From an uncultured SAR86 cluster bacterium (lineage in GTDB: Bacteria; Pseudomonadota; Gammaproteobacteria; Magnimaribacterales; AG-339-G14): a stretch of DNA of 62,934 nucleotides. Where the stretch lies: the NCBI GenBank assembly GCA_902561325.1, contig CACEOL010000006.1, forward strand, positions 1 to 62,934, given 5' to 3'. Below the pieces are notes generated by a model. It was not told the origin of the DNA. It saw only the letters and a program-made list of their open reading frames with translations, and ran no database searches. Positions 35,172 through 44,665 of this stretch are shown here, in pieces. The position numbers and the translations under genes are program-made. Position 1 is the first letter of the stretch. Each line of letters begins with the position of its first letter.

Positions 35172-36180
35172 TTAATTTTTCAAAAAAAAGATTAATTTCC
35201 TGGTTTCTTTCCCTAGCATATTTAATGAATTTTTGAACATCAAATTCATAAGAAAATACAGAACTTTTGTAAAGTTTCCAAAAGAATGGATAAAGTATAA
35301 TTGCTCTTACAAATAAAGAAGTGGCCTGGATTATATTCCCTTTCTTGAAAAAATTTTCATGAGAACTTCTTAGATATTTTTTAGATTCCGGCTTTCTATA
35401 AAGTTTTAATTTGAAAAACCACTTTTCATATAATTTAAATAATAAATCTCTTTTTTTTAGGTCTTCTTTCATAAAATTAATCCCGTAATTTTCATAAACG
35501 TAAAGATTTATAAGACCAAAAAAACCGAAAAAAGATTGAGAATATTTGTTATCTGATTTTCCCCATGACTCCTCATAAACTCTAAGTTTAATTAATGGCT
35601 CTTCAATAAAATAAAGCTCATAACCTGCGATGATCATTTGTAAATACATATTGAAATCAATTGATTTTTTAAAAAAGTTATCATATCTACCTATTTCATT
35701 TAAGACATTTTTTTTTATAAATATTGAAGAATGTGCAAAAGGATTCATTTCTAAAAGCTTTTTTCTCAAAAATAATTTATTAGCCACAAAATCTGTTTGA
35801 CCAGAAATATCCCCTTGAAAATTTAAAAGTATAGAATTTGATGCAACAAAATCCTTGTTATTCTTCAAACAAAAATTAATTTGCTTTTCGAGTCTATTAT
35901 TAATGCAAATGTCATCTGCATCTATAATCGCGATGTATTCTCCCTTAGATATTTTGATGGCTTCATTCAAAGCATTGGCCCTTCCAATGTTGCCTGGTTC
36001 AAGTATTTTTATTCTTTTGTCATCGAAGCTTTTTAAAATTTTTAATGAATAATCTTCAGATCCATCGTCAACCAAAATAAACTCAAAATTTTTGTAAGTT
36101 TGGTTTAGAACGCTATTTATAGTGTCAGATATAGTTTCTTGACTATTTTTAAAAGTCGTAATAACACTTACTAGATTCAT
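35158..36180 (-). CDS. GT2 glycosyltransferase
   Basis: A GT-A fold family 2 transferase of 340 aa. It begins SVITTFKNSQETI, has LVDDGSEDYS (37-46) for the nucleotide, and the metal-binding DADD (87-90) in IAIIDADDICINNR. The C-terminal 100 residues are basic and helical without clear membrane helices. It lies between the heparinase-like and GT-C-like genes with tight spacing. The donor is unknown. Confidence 0.87.
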   Translation of the reverse strand: MNLVSVITTFKNSQETISDTINSVLNQTYKNFEFILVDDGSEDYSLKILKSFDDKRIKILEPGNIGRANALNEAIKISKGEYIAIIDADDICINNRLEKQINFCLKNNKDFVASNSILLNFQGDISGQTDFVANKLFLRKKLLEMNPFAHSSIFIKKNVLNEIGRYDNFFKKSIDFNMYLQMIIAGYELYFIEEPLIKLRVYEESWGKSDNKYSQSFFGFFGLINLYVYENYGINFMKEDLKKRDLLFKLYEKWFFKLKLYRKPESKKYLRSSHENFFKKGNIIQATSLFVRAIILYPFFWKLYKSSVFSYEFDVQKFIKYARERNQEINLFFEKLNENK

Positions 36181-37902
36181 TTAATAAATTAAAATTTTTA
36201 TTTCTACTTTATCAACATGCGAAGACTCCCAAGAGACTTTTTTAGTCTTAGTCATTTTTAAGAATTCTGAAAAATAAGGCGAATCATCAATTTGAAATTC
36301 CAAATTTGGCTGAAATTTAATTTCTCCGATTGGCATTTCATCATAATTTAAGATTATGATATTTGAACTCTTTTTTTCTAAATTAATTTTTGGAGAAAAA
36401 AACAAAAACCCTTTTGAAAAAATAGCATCTAAGTAATCTTTGATTAAAATTTCTTTATTTTTTAATTCAATTTTTCGCTTCCACTTATAAGTATTTCCCC
36501 TTTCAGCCCATGTAATTAAATTCTCCTTTACTTTTACTTTCTTTTTTAATGATAAATCTCTATATAAAGAGAAAAATTTATTTATATCCTTTTCTTGTTC
36601 TTTAAAAAAAATATATCTCGAATGAGATGATTTATCTTCTCCTGAAACTGTTTTTTTTAATTTATTTTCCTTTGAAATTTGGTCATACGAAAACCTACCA
36701 ATATCTGAAATGATTTCTAACCCATCGAAGTAAATTATAAAGCTGCCGAAATCTTCATGCCCATGTCCTGAAGATAAAAATCTAGAATTGGTATCCGTAC
36801 ATGAAATAAGCTTCCATTTATTGATGTTTAAGATAAAAATGTTTTCTTCTATAAGTGATTTCTCAAATTTCTGTAATTTAGGTAAATTTTCTAAATTCCA
36901 CAAAGAGGACCAATTTTTTTGCGAGTGAGAGTATAAATCGAACCAATTCAGACCAAAGTCAGGGGATATATCTCCAAGTTTAGGCTGTGGGTTGAACTTA
37001 ACATCATTAAAGAAAACAAATTTCTTTGAAACAGAAAGCATCTTAATGAGAAGATTTTCTAACCAAAGCATAAATGCTTGATCATCAATATCTTTAGATG
37101 CTAAATAAATTTCACAAATACTTTTAGTGACTAAATTATGATAATGAGTTGAATTTTCTTTTAAAAAGCCACTTTCTGAGAGCATTTGTGGGAGGTGCTT
37201 TTTAATTATTTTTTTTGAAATTTCTAATATCTCTCTGTTCCCGATGAATATCGCGCCAATATATAAAGCTCTTGCATTATTTAGAATATGATTATTTATT
37301 CTTCCAGAAGGTAGGTATTCAAGTTTTTTTAATAATAATATAAGTTGAGAATATATATATTTTTTAAACTTTTGGTCTAGTTCGTTTTTTTTTAGATTAA
37401 ATTTTTCTAAAAAAATAAAAAAAATTGATAAATTACTTATTCTTTCAGAAATATTATATGGAGCATTTAGAACTTTAATTGTTTTTTTATTTTCTATATC
37501 AATAAATTTACGAACCAATTCAATTTGAGACTTAATACCTTCGTTATTATTTTTCGTTAACAGTTCTAAAATCCAGTGAAAACGAAAAAATAGATTTTGT
37601 GTTTCTTTGTTATAAGAATTTAAATCTTTTCCTTTCCATATTTGGATTAAATTCTCTGAACTGATTTTTTGATTATGAAAATTTATTTCATTTTGGTTAA
37701 AGGATTCATTAATAAATTTTTTTTTTAAAAAATCTCCTTTAAATTTAAATTGATTATTTTGATGATTTTGTAAGGTTCTTTTAACCAAACTTTTAATATC
37801 CTTGGGGTACCAAATAATATTATAGAGACCAAAGAAAAATATTTTTAGCCTCAGTTCAAATGCTTTAATGAAATAAAAAAAAAGCTTAAATAAAATCATC
37901 AT
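36181..37902 (-). CDS. Heparinase II/III-family protein
   Basis: A 573-aa protein with an alpha-barrel N-domain (about 60-330) and a C-terminal beta-sandwich of the heparinase II/III type. The key segment SGHGHEDFGSFIIYFDG (near 373-389) is followed by IISDIGRFSYD. These polysaccharide lyases or hydrolases cleave uronic-acid chains. There is a hydrophobic N-terminus but no classical signal cleavage site, so it may be membrane-anchored. Its location inside a synthesis locus, overlapping the CDP-alcohol phosphotransferase gene by 17 bases, suggests trimming or editing of the nascent polymer, as alginate lyases do. That role is an inference. Confidence 0.75.
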   Translation of the reverse strand: MMILFKLFFYFIKAFELRLKIFFFGLYNIIWYPKDIKSLVKRTLQNHQNNQFKFKGDFLKKKFINESFNQNEINFHNQKISSENLIQIWKGKDLNSYNKETQNLFFRFHWILELLTKNNNEGIKSQIELVRKFIDIENKKTIKVLNAPYNISERISNLSIFFIFLEKFNLKKNELDQKFKKYIYSQLILLLKKLEYLPSGRINNHILNNARALYIGAIFIGNREILEISKKIIKKHLPQMLSESGFLKENSTHYHNLVTKSICEIYLASKDIDDQAFMLWLENLLIKMLSVSKKFVFFNDVKFNPQPKLGDISPDFGLNWFDLYSHSQKNWSSLWNLENLPKLQKFEKSLIEENIFILNINKWKLISCTDTNSRFLSSGHGHEDFGSFIIYFDGLEIISDIGRFSYDQISKENKLKKTVSGEDKSSHSRYIFFKEQEKDINKFFSLYRDLSLKKKVKVKENLITWAERGNTYKWKRKIELKNKEILIKDYLDAIFSKGFLFFSPKINLEKKSSNIIILNYDEMPIGEIKFQPNLEFQIDDSPYFSEFLKMTKTKKVSWESSHVDKVEIKILIY

Positions 37903-38731
37903 CGGGCAACTTAACTTGATAAGAAGGATCTTCTATTCGGGATAGAGCTTTTTGAAGTGATGAGTTATCTAAAACTGCTTTAATCTTAAGGTAAATTAAA
38001 ATGGGTCCAAAAATTCCAACGTAAATTAGCCAATAGAATCTGTAATCAAAAAAATCAAATTTTAAAAAAAAGAAAAATAAATCAAGTAAAGGTAATATTA
38101 ATATAAGTAGGGATGCCCATCTGTCCTCAAATGGCGAGGTAAAAATTAACCTAATGACTTTAAATAATTTACTAAAACTTTTTTTATCTTTTTCATCAAA
38201 AGAGACTGGTATACCTTTTTTATTTGACAATTTATTTCTTAGTATTGTCCAAGAAATAACAGTCCATCCAGCATTTTGTATACTTTTCAATAAAATTGGA
38301 GTTAACAAAGCAGAAGTAGAAATGACAATAAAAAATAAATTATTTATTTTGTCGAATGAACTTATAAATAATCCCATAACTAAAAAACTAGGGACTAGAA
38401 AATGCATATACCAGTCTAAAAAGTGACCATCCACTCCACTTTGATTTCTATATCTTGCAACTTCGCCGTCACACATATCAAAAATTGCAAACAGATGAAA
38501 GCAAATGCCTCCAAATAATATAAAAAACTTATTATCTAAAGAAATAAGTAACCCGCCAAAAAAAGCTATAGATGCAGAGAAAATAGTTACTTGATTTGCT
38601 GAGAAGTTTAATTTTAAAAAGGCCCAAGTAAAATAAATAGATAAAAAGTAATATATTTTCGACAAAGGGTCTCTGAATATAGAAGGTCTTGTTGACTGAC
38701 AAATTTCTCTAAGCTTTTGAATTGATTCCAT
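37886..38731 (-). CDS. CDP-alcohol phosphotransferase family protein with altered motif
   Basis: A polytopic membrane enzyme (281 aa, about six helices) of the CDP-alcohol phosphatidyltransferase family, which moves a phospho-alcohol from CDP to an acceptor. The motif D-x2-DG-x2-AR-x8-G-x3-D-x3-D is nearly complete: Asp85, Asp88-Gly89, Ala92-Arg93, Gly102 and Asp106 are present, but the last Asp, the usual catalytic base, is His110. It sits 15 bases after the TagD-like cytidylyltransferase gene, which could make its CDP-alcohol. In this locus it probably decorates the glycan or its lipid with a polyol phosphate rather than making phospholipid. Confidence 0.8.
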   Translation of the reverse strand: MESIQKLREICQSTRPSIFRDPLSKIYYFLSIYFTWAFLKLNFSANQVTIFSASIAFFGGLLISLDNKFFILFGGICFHLFAIFDMCDGEVARYRNQSGVDGHFLDWYMHFLVPSFLVMGLFISSFDKINNLFFIVISTSALLTPILLKSIQNAGWTVISWTILRNKLSNKKGIPVSFDEKDKKSFSKLFKVIRLIFTSPFEDRWASLLILILPLLDLFFFFLKFDFFDYRFYWLIYVGIFGPILIYLKIKAVLDNSSLQKALSRIEDPSYQVKLPDDDFI

Positions 38732-38746
38732 AAATTACTCGGATAT

Positions 38747-39175
38747 TTAAAACAATTCTTTCCCTCTTAATTTTTCAAGAGTTTTATTTATTATCGTAGA
38801 AGAAGTCCCTTTGGTATATGGAAAGAAAATTACTTCAACGCCATGAGATTTCATTTCCTTTTCTATTTTTTTCCATTTTTCTGTACCCTTCCAATCATCT
38901 CCAACAAACATTTTATTAAACTTATATTTCTTCAAAGCTTTTAATTTATCCATTGAATCTTGTGCAACAACTTTATCAACAGATTTAATGTTAGCTACAA
39001 TTTTTGATCTTTCTTTGAATGGTATTACACATGTCTTTTTCTTGTATTCCATCATCAAATCGTCTGTAGTTACGCCAACGATAAGAAAATCACAATTTTT
39101 TTTTGCTCGATTTAAGATTTTTAAATGACCTATGTGAAATAGATCAAAAACACCTGTAGTGTAACCAATAATCAT
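38747..39175 (-). CDS. Glycerol-3-phosphate cytidylyltransferase-like enzyme (TagD family)
   Basis: A 142-aa nucleotidyltransferase that makes a CDP-alcohol from CTP and a polyol phosphate. It has GVFDLFHIGHLKIL with the HxGH signature (14-17), the FVGDDWKGTEKW region (as in RGDDWEG) and the C-terminal GTSSTI, equivalent to RTxGISTT. The length matches TagD (about 130-140). It lies just upstream of a CDP-alcohol phosphotransferase, forming a plausible two-step module. Glycerol phosphate is the simplest substrate; other polyols are possible. Confidence 0.88.
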   Translation of the reverse strand: MIIGYTTGVFDLFHIGHLKILNRAKKNCDFLIVGVTTDDLMMEYKKKTCVIPFKERSKIVANIKSVDKVVAQDSMDKLKALKKYKFNKMFVGDDWKGTEKWKKIEKEMKSHGVEVIFFPYTKGTSSTIINKTLEKLRGKELF

Positions 39176-39178
39176 TTT

Positions 39179-41104
39179 TTAAGGAGAATTGATGTCGTAT
39201 ATATTCATCCACTCTTCCAAGTTTAGCATCATCCAAACCTTCAAGCCTGACTTAACATCTTGTCCTACGTCTTTCAATGCTTTTTCAACTCCTGATTTCT
39301 TAAAAATTACTTGTGTTCTTGAACTATCGCTGAGAAGTTTTTCTTGAGCGTGATTCTTTAAGGGCCCCGATAACCAAATACTTAAAGGAACTGGAAAGCC
39401 TACTTTTTTTCTTGAACTAATTGAGCTCGGCAAGTTTTTTTTGTAATTTTCTCGCAAAATATATTTTGTAATATCAAGATTTTCACTAATCTGATCGCTA
39501 TTTAGATTAGCAGCTTTTAGTTTTGATTCCTTATTAATCCACTTCAATTTATATTTTGAGGGAACCTTATTGAAAAATTCAATTAAACGATGATCAACAA
39601 ATGGAACCCTTGCCTCAACAGAAGCAGACATTGAGGCTGTATCTAATCTATTCAATAAGCCTTGTAGATGAATTTTTTGAAAAAACCATATCATTTTGTC
39701 TAAATAAGACAAACTATCTAATCTATTCCATAATGGGGTGATAAACTCTCTGTTATTCAATCCATTGGAAATTTTATTAAGAACTTCTTCTTTGAAAAGT
39801 TTTTTCTGATCTAAGACTGAAATGTAAGAATATTGGCTTAAGAAGTGATCTAAATCCTTTTTAAAAGTTAAGGATTTATATTTCATATTTAAGTTTTTTA
39901 AAAAATCCTCATTTTTATTTCCCGCCTCTAATCTTTGATAATCATAAGAAGATCTAAAAATTCTTCCATAACCACCAAATAGTTCATCTGCTCCCTCTCC
40001 AGAAAGAACTACAGTGATATCTTCTTTCAACGATTTTGAAAGTTTATGCAAAGCTATTTCATTTGGAACTGCTAAAGGAGAATCTTTATACTCAATCATC
40101 TTCGAAAAGAGATTTAGGTAATCTTCTGCTGATAATATTTCTTGCTTGTGAACAGTTCCGAGAAATTTAGATACTTCTCTCGAGTAACTGAATTCATTAT
40201 AACCTTCACCATCAAAACCAATTGTGTATGTTTTTATTGGTCCATCAGTAAAATTAGACATGTTATAAACAAGTATGCTGGAGTCTAGACCGCCACTTAA
40301 AAAAGAACCCAAAGGAACATCTGAAATCATTCTATATTTGACACTTGAAGACAAAAGCTCATCAAGCTCGTCTTTCAATTCTTCTTCAGAGAAATCATTT
40401 TTAAAATCTGCAATTGGTAAGTCCCAATACTGAATTTTTTTTATCTTTCCATTTTTTATAATTAGATGATTTCCAGGTTCTACAGACAAGACATCAGAAA
40501 AAAAAGTTTCTTCTCCTAAAACTTGCCTAAATGAAAAGTAGTCAGTAAGTGCATTAGGATTTAATTGCCTTTTACCTGGAAGGAAATTTATTATGGCTTT
40601 CGGCTCTGAAGCAAAGAAAATGCTTTCATTATGATTGGCATAGTATAGAGGCTTGATTCCTAATCTATCTCTTGAAAGCAAAAGCTCGTCTTTCTTTTTA
40701 TCCCAAATTGCGAGCGCCCACATGCCAATGAAATGTTCAAAAGCCTTTAATCCCCAAATTTTGTATGACTCTAAAATCACTTCGGTATCAGAATTTGATT
40801 TAAACTTAATACCTAATCCAAGAAGTTCCTTTTTAATTTCTAAAAAGTTATATATTTCTCCATTAAATGTTATCCAGTAATTTCCAGAAGTGTCTGTCAT
40901 AGGTTGCTTACCAGCTCTTGATAAATCTACGATGCTTAAACGTGTATGAACAAATAAAGTTTTATTTGAATTGGCCTGAGTTAATATTTCATAGCCATTG
41001 TCATCAGGCCCCCTATGATGAAGCAATTCAATGTTCTTATTGGCAATATTTTTTAATTCATCAGAATTTACTTTTGAATTGTGTATTCCTGCAATTCCGC
41101 ACAC
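39179..41104 (-). CDS. Asparagine synthase-like amidotransferase 2
   Basis: A second AsnB-type enzyme of 641 aa, distinct in sequence from the copy at 27.5-29.4 kb. Cys2 (glutaminase), NGEIYNF (81-87), SNSDTEVILES and the PP-loop SGGLDSS (270-276) are intact. Between them TASMSASVEARVPFVDH fits the synthase domain. It lies 1 base after the ABC flippase gene and 3 bases before the TagD-like gene. Two AsnB-like genes in one glycan locus suggest separate amidation steps on uronic or nonulosonic acids; which acid each one uses is unknown. Confidence 0.88.
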   Translation of the reverse strand: MCGIAGIHNSKVNSDELKNIANKNIELLHHRGPDDNGYEILTQANSNKTLFVHTRLSIVDLSRAGKQPMTDTSGNYWITFNGEIYNFLEIKKELLGLGIKFKSNSDTEVILESYKIWGLKAFEHFIGMWALAIWDKKKDELLLSRDRLGIKPLYYANHNESIFFASEPKAIINFLPGKRQLNPNALTDYFSFRQVLGEETFFSDVLSVEPGNHLIIKNGKIKKIQYWDLPIADFKNDFSEEELKDELDELLSSSVKYRMISDVPLGSFLSGGLDSSILVYNMSNFTDGPIKTYTIGFDGEGYNEFSYSREVSKFLGTVHKQEILSAEDYLNLFSKMIEYKDSPLAVPNEIALHKLSKSLKEDITVVLSGEGADELFGGYGRIFRSSYDYQRLEAGNKNEDFLKNLNMKYKSLTFKKDLDHFLSQYSYISVLDQKKLFKEEVLNKISNGLNNREFITPLWNRLDSLSYLDKMIWFFQKIHLQGLLNRLDTASMSASVEARVPFVDHRLIEFFNKVPSKYKLKWINKESKLKAANLNSDQISENLDITKYILRENYKKNLPSSISSRKKVGFPVPLSIWLSGPLKNHAQEKLLSDSSRTQVIFKKSGVEKALKDVGQDVKSGLKVWMMLNLEEWMNIYDINSP

Positions 41105-41105
41105 T

Positions 41106-42878
41106 TTAAATTATTTTTGTTTGAGTTTTATATAAATCTTGAAATAAACCAGATGTATTGACTAGTTTTTCAAAAGTACCTTGTTGTGATATTTGGCCAT
41201 CATTTAACACGATAATGTTGTCAGAGTTCTTTATCGAATCAAATTTATGCGCAATGACAATTAAAGTATATTTTTTTGAAATTTTATCTAGAGCTACTTG
41301 AAAAAGTTTTTCAGAGTTACTATCCAATGAGCTTGTAGCTTCGTCTAAAATTAAGATTGATGGGTTTCTAAGTAGCGCCCTTGCAATTGAAAGCCTTTGT
41401 CTTTGTCCTCCTGATAAATTTTTCCCTCCTTCTCCAATGTTATATTCAAGCCCTTGCTTTAGACTATTAAAAAAATCTTTTAGCTGAACAATATTCAATG
41501 CTTCTAATATTTCGCCTTCAGGAATACCTTTATCAAAACAAATATTTTCTTTTAAGGAGCCGTCAAAAAATATGTCTTCCTGAGGAACAAATCCTATCTT
41601 TTCTTTAAAAGAATTCAAATTCAAACTATTTAAATTCTCATCATCAATAAAAATAGAACCTTTACTCGGTATCAATAGACCCATTATTAGATCTATCAAA
41701 GTTGACTTGCCTGCTCCACTCGGGCCAACGATAGACGTAAATTGATACTTGGGGATATCAAAATTTATATTTTTCAATACAGAATCTCCCTTAATATCAA
41801 ATTTATAATCTACATTTTTAAAAGTTATTTTTTCTATTAAATTATTAAATATTTTTTTATCATCAGAATTTTGTTCAAACTCTTTTTTTGAATTTTCAAT
41901 TAATTCATTCAAAACATCTAGGGATGGTTTGTGGGCATAAAAACTATAAAACTGCCCTTGAAAAGTAAAAAATTTTGGAGTAATTCTTAATACAATGAAT
42001 AAAAAAATTAGTAATACTGAAGGTTCAACAGATAAAAACTCAATAGAAATTATTAAAATAAAAATTAATGCTAGGCTAATCAAAGCCTGAATTTCAAATT
42101 TCATCAATGCTTGATTGATAAGTATTTTGGATTGAACTTCTGTGGCTTTATAATTCAACTTCAAAAGTTTAGATTTTACATATTCTCCTATAGAAAAAGC
42201 TTTTATTAGTTTCATGCCTCTTGAAACATCCACAATTTGCCTATTATAAGCATTGTTGTGTTCGACGCTTTTTATGCCATATGAATTGACTAACTTAATA
42301 AGCCTGTAAGAAGTAAATCCTGTAAAAACAATTGTAAAAATTGCGATTAAAGTCATCTCCCACGAAAGCATAAGAGAAATGGCAAGGTAAAAAAATATTT
42401 GTATTAAAAATGATAGCATTAGAGCTATTGCAACAATGGATTCTGCAGCCTTTTCAGATTCTAACAATAATTTATTACTTAACTCTCCAGATGATATTTT
42501 TTTTAAATATTCCCATTTTGAATCAACAAGATTTTTTGAAGCTTCGTTTCTTATTCCTGCTAAAAATTTATATCTTGAAATTGCTAAAACTCTCTCTTGA
42601 ATAAAGACTGCTAAAAAAGATAAGATCATGGCAACGAATACAAAAGGAAGAATAAAGCTTAAGCTTGGAGATATTCCTAAAAGAGTTAAAAATTCTGGCA
42701 AGTAATTAAATGGGGCTTCTAAACTAACTTTTGATGACTCTCCAATTAAAGAAGTAACAACTGGAACCAATAAAGAAATTCCAAATGCTTCCGAAATTCC
42801 AGATAAGATCATTAAAAAAATTACTAATTTATAATTAGGAAGTCTTTTTATTAATAAAACTGATGATAGAAAATTCAT
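41106..42878 (-). CDS. PglK/MsbA-like ABC transporter (lipid-linked glycan flippase)
   Basis: A half-size ABC exporter of 590 aa. The N-terminal membrane domain (about 1-320) has six helices. The C-terminal ATPase has Walker A GPSGAGKST (near 383), the signature LSGGQRQRLS (near 487) and Walker B ILILDEATSSLD (near 506). In polysaccharide loci such proteins flip lipid-linked oligosaccharides (PglK of Campylobacter). No Wzx-type flippase is visible in the window, so this is the best candidate. MsbA-like lipid A transport is an alternative, less likely because of the location. Confidence 0.88.
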   Translation of the reverse strand: MNFLSSVLLIKRLPNYKLVIFLMILSGISEAFGISLLVPVVTSLIGESSKVSLEAPFNYLPEFLTLLGISPSLSFILPFVFVAMILSFLAVFIQERVLAISRYKFLAGIRNEASKNLVDSKWEYLKKISSGELSNKLLLESEKAAESIVAIALMLSFLIQIFFYLAISLMLSWEMTLIAIFTIVFTGFTSYRLIKLVNSYGIKSVEHNNAYNRQIVDVSRGMKLIKAFSIGEYVKSKLLKLNYKATEVQSKILINQALMKFEIQALISLALIFILIISIEFLSVEPSVLLIFLFIVLRITPKFFTFQGQFYSFYAHKPSLDVLNELIENSKKEFEQNSDDKKIFNNLIEKITFKNVDYKFDIKGDSVLKNINFDIPKYQFTSIVGPSGAGKSTLIDLIMGLLIPSKGSIFIDDENLNSLNLNSFKEKIGFVPQEDIFFDGSLKENICFDKGIPEGEILEALNIVQLKDFFNSLKQGLEYNIGEGGKNLSGGQRQRLSIARALLRNPSILILDEATSSLDSNSEKLFQVALDKISKKYTLIVIAHKFDSIKNSDNIIVLNDGQISQQGTFEKLVNTSGLFQDLYKTQTKII

Positions 42879-44665
42879 TAAAGCTTGAAAATTTCATTAT
42901 AAAAGCTTTCCAAAATGTTATCGTGGTAATTTTTGGAAAAGAATATTTTATCGAAACCCTCAAAATCTTTTTTAGGCAAAGTATTTTTTTTATAATTTAT
43001 AAGAACTGATTCTAGATCAGACTTATTTTTAACTATATGGACCCTTGATAATAAGTGTTCATAAAAATATTCATTTACAGAATAATTTTCTGGAACATAC
43101 AAGATTATATTTTTTTTTAAAAATAGCGAATAAGTTAAAACTCTCGATGAAATAATATCTAGAATTACCAAGTCGTAATTTTTTAAGATTCTTTCTATCG
43201 AGCCATCAACAATAATTCTTAAATTTTTCTTTTCATTATATCTCCTTACTAATCTCCTGAATAAATCATATGAAAGTTTTAATTCGCCAGGATGGACTTT
43301 AATATCTAAATTTATTTCAGAATTTGTCGATTCCTCAAATAAATTCTTTGCAAGATTATATCTTTCTCTATCTGATATTACGTTTCTTAAATTTTTAAAG
43401 GAGAAATGTGCAGGAGGTCCAACGCTATAAAGAATACCTTTTTTATTTTGTGAATCTCTAATTAAGGGTTGAGAGAAATCAATCAATCCAAAGTACTTTA
43501 ATTCTACTTTTTTATTTAAATTAAATAATTTGTGTTCAAGTTTATGATTTAAAAATTGAATTCTTTTTATATCAGGTTGTTTATCAATAAATAAGTCTAA
43601 ATAGCTGGGTCTTAAAAAGCTTAATTCTATCCCTTGATGTCTAAGATAGTATAAAGAAACATTATATTCATTAGATATCCTAGATATAATTTTTTCAAAT
43701 AAGCTTGTGGCACCGGAATTAAATAAAATTGCATCAGGAGAATGACTCAAAATTTCTTTTTCTAAGGAATTTCTTAAGGAATTTACTTTTAGAGAAATTT
43801 CTTCTAAAAAGGTTGAAAAAAAAATTTTTAATTCGTTTTTATATAACGGTAACCAATGATTCAAGAAAGAATCTATCTCGTCAATAATTTTTCTTGTTGT
43901 ATCTTCGTCTAAATCTGAGCTTCCAAAATTATTAATATTGATTTTGTTCAAATCTAAATATTTTACTATTTTGGAAGAATATTTATTTATTAAAAAATCT
44001 AAATCATATCCATTTTTAAAGATCAATACTTTTTTATACTTTTTTCTTGAAAAAATTGACTTTAGAAATACGAAAAATTTTATAAAAACTCTTCTTTTTA
44101 AAATTTCAAATGATCTAAGAAAAAGTTGAGAAAGTCTTAAAAAATTAAAACTGAAAAAATTATTTTTTTCATCTACTCGAATAACTTTTGGATTAATTAA
44201 TCCACATTCAAGAAACTGCAATGAATGAATAAGGCCACTGTCTAGATTTTTGAAAGAAAAATCTTTCAGATTACATTTTTCTATATTTAATTTTGTATAG
44301 TTTTTAGGAACGTATAGGTTTACATCCTCATACAAGGAATTTATTTGTTCAGTTAAAGAATGTAGAAAATAGATATCAGAAAATCTATGTGTAAGCCAAA
44401 ATCCACTATCAAAGAAACTTCCTTCTATATTGCAAGTTTTTAAATTTTCATCTATTTTTTTTAGTAATTTTATTAAACTTTCATTAAATAAATCTATAGA
44501 GTCTTCGAAATCTCCTCTCGAAAAAAAATCTTCAATATCTAGACTGTTATAAGAAATTTCAGAAAAAGAGTTTATAGAAAAAAATAATAATTCTTCATCA
44601 TCTTTTCTTACTTCCATGCTTGGAACATATGTTCCAAGTATAGAAAGTTTTTTTGGCTTGCTCAT
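42878..44665 (-). CDS. Uncharacterised GT-B-like protein, possible nonulosonate or capsule transferase
   Basis: I do not recognise this 595-aa protein by family. The C-terminal half looks like a GT-B donor domain. It has IKVHPGEL (near residue 455) and a following ILDIISSRVL (near 498-506) with a Ser-Ser. HP and SS motifs are shared by bacterial sialyltransferases, KpsC/S-type Kdo transferases and CDP-glycerol transferases. FRPSYLDLFIDK and ILYSVGPPAHFSF come before. The locus makes CMP-nonulosonates, so a nonulosonate transferase is a reasonable guess. The N-terminal half has no recognised domain. It abuts the ABC flippase gene. Confidence 0.55.
   Translation of the reverse strand: MSKPKKLSILGTYVPSMEVRKDDEELLFFSINSFSEISYNSLDIEDFFSRGDFEDSIDLFNESLIKLLKKIDENLKTCNIEGSFFDSGFWLTHRFSDIYFLHSLTEQINSLYEDVNLYVPKNYTKLNIEKCNLKDFSFKNLDSGLIHSLQFLECGLINPKVIRVDEKNNFFSFNFLRLSQLFLRSFEILKRRVFIKFFVFLKSIFSRKKYKKVLIFKNGYDLDFLINKYSSKIVKYLDLNKININNFGSSDLDEDTTRKIIDEIDSFLNHWLPLYKNELKIFFSTFLEEISLKVNSLRNSLEKEILSHSPDAILFNSGATSLFEKIISRISNEYNVSLYYLRHQGIELSFLRPSYLDLFIDKQPDIKRIQFLNHKLEHKLFNLNKKVELKYFGLIDFSQPLIRDSQNKKGILYSVGPPAHFSFKNLRNVISDRERYNLAKNLFEESTNSEINLDIKVHPGELKLSYDLFRRLVRRYNEKKNLRIIVDGSIERILKNYDLVILDIISSRVLTYSLFLKKNIILYVPENYSVNEYFYEHLLSRVHIVKNKSDLESVLINYKKNTLPKKDFEGFDKIFFSKNYHDNILESFYNEIFKL

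Noticed and set aside
37300-37480. Long A/T runs in many glycan genes as further frameshifts.
   Set aside because: All other genes read through such runs without interruption; only the glycosyltransferase at 22.0-23.2 kb is broken.
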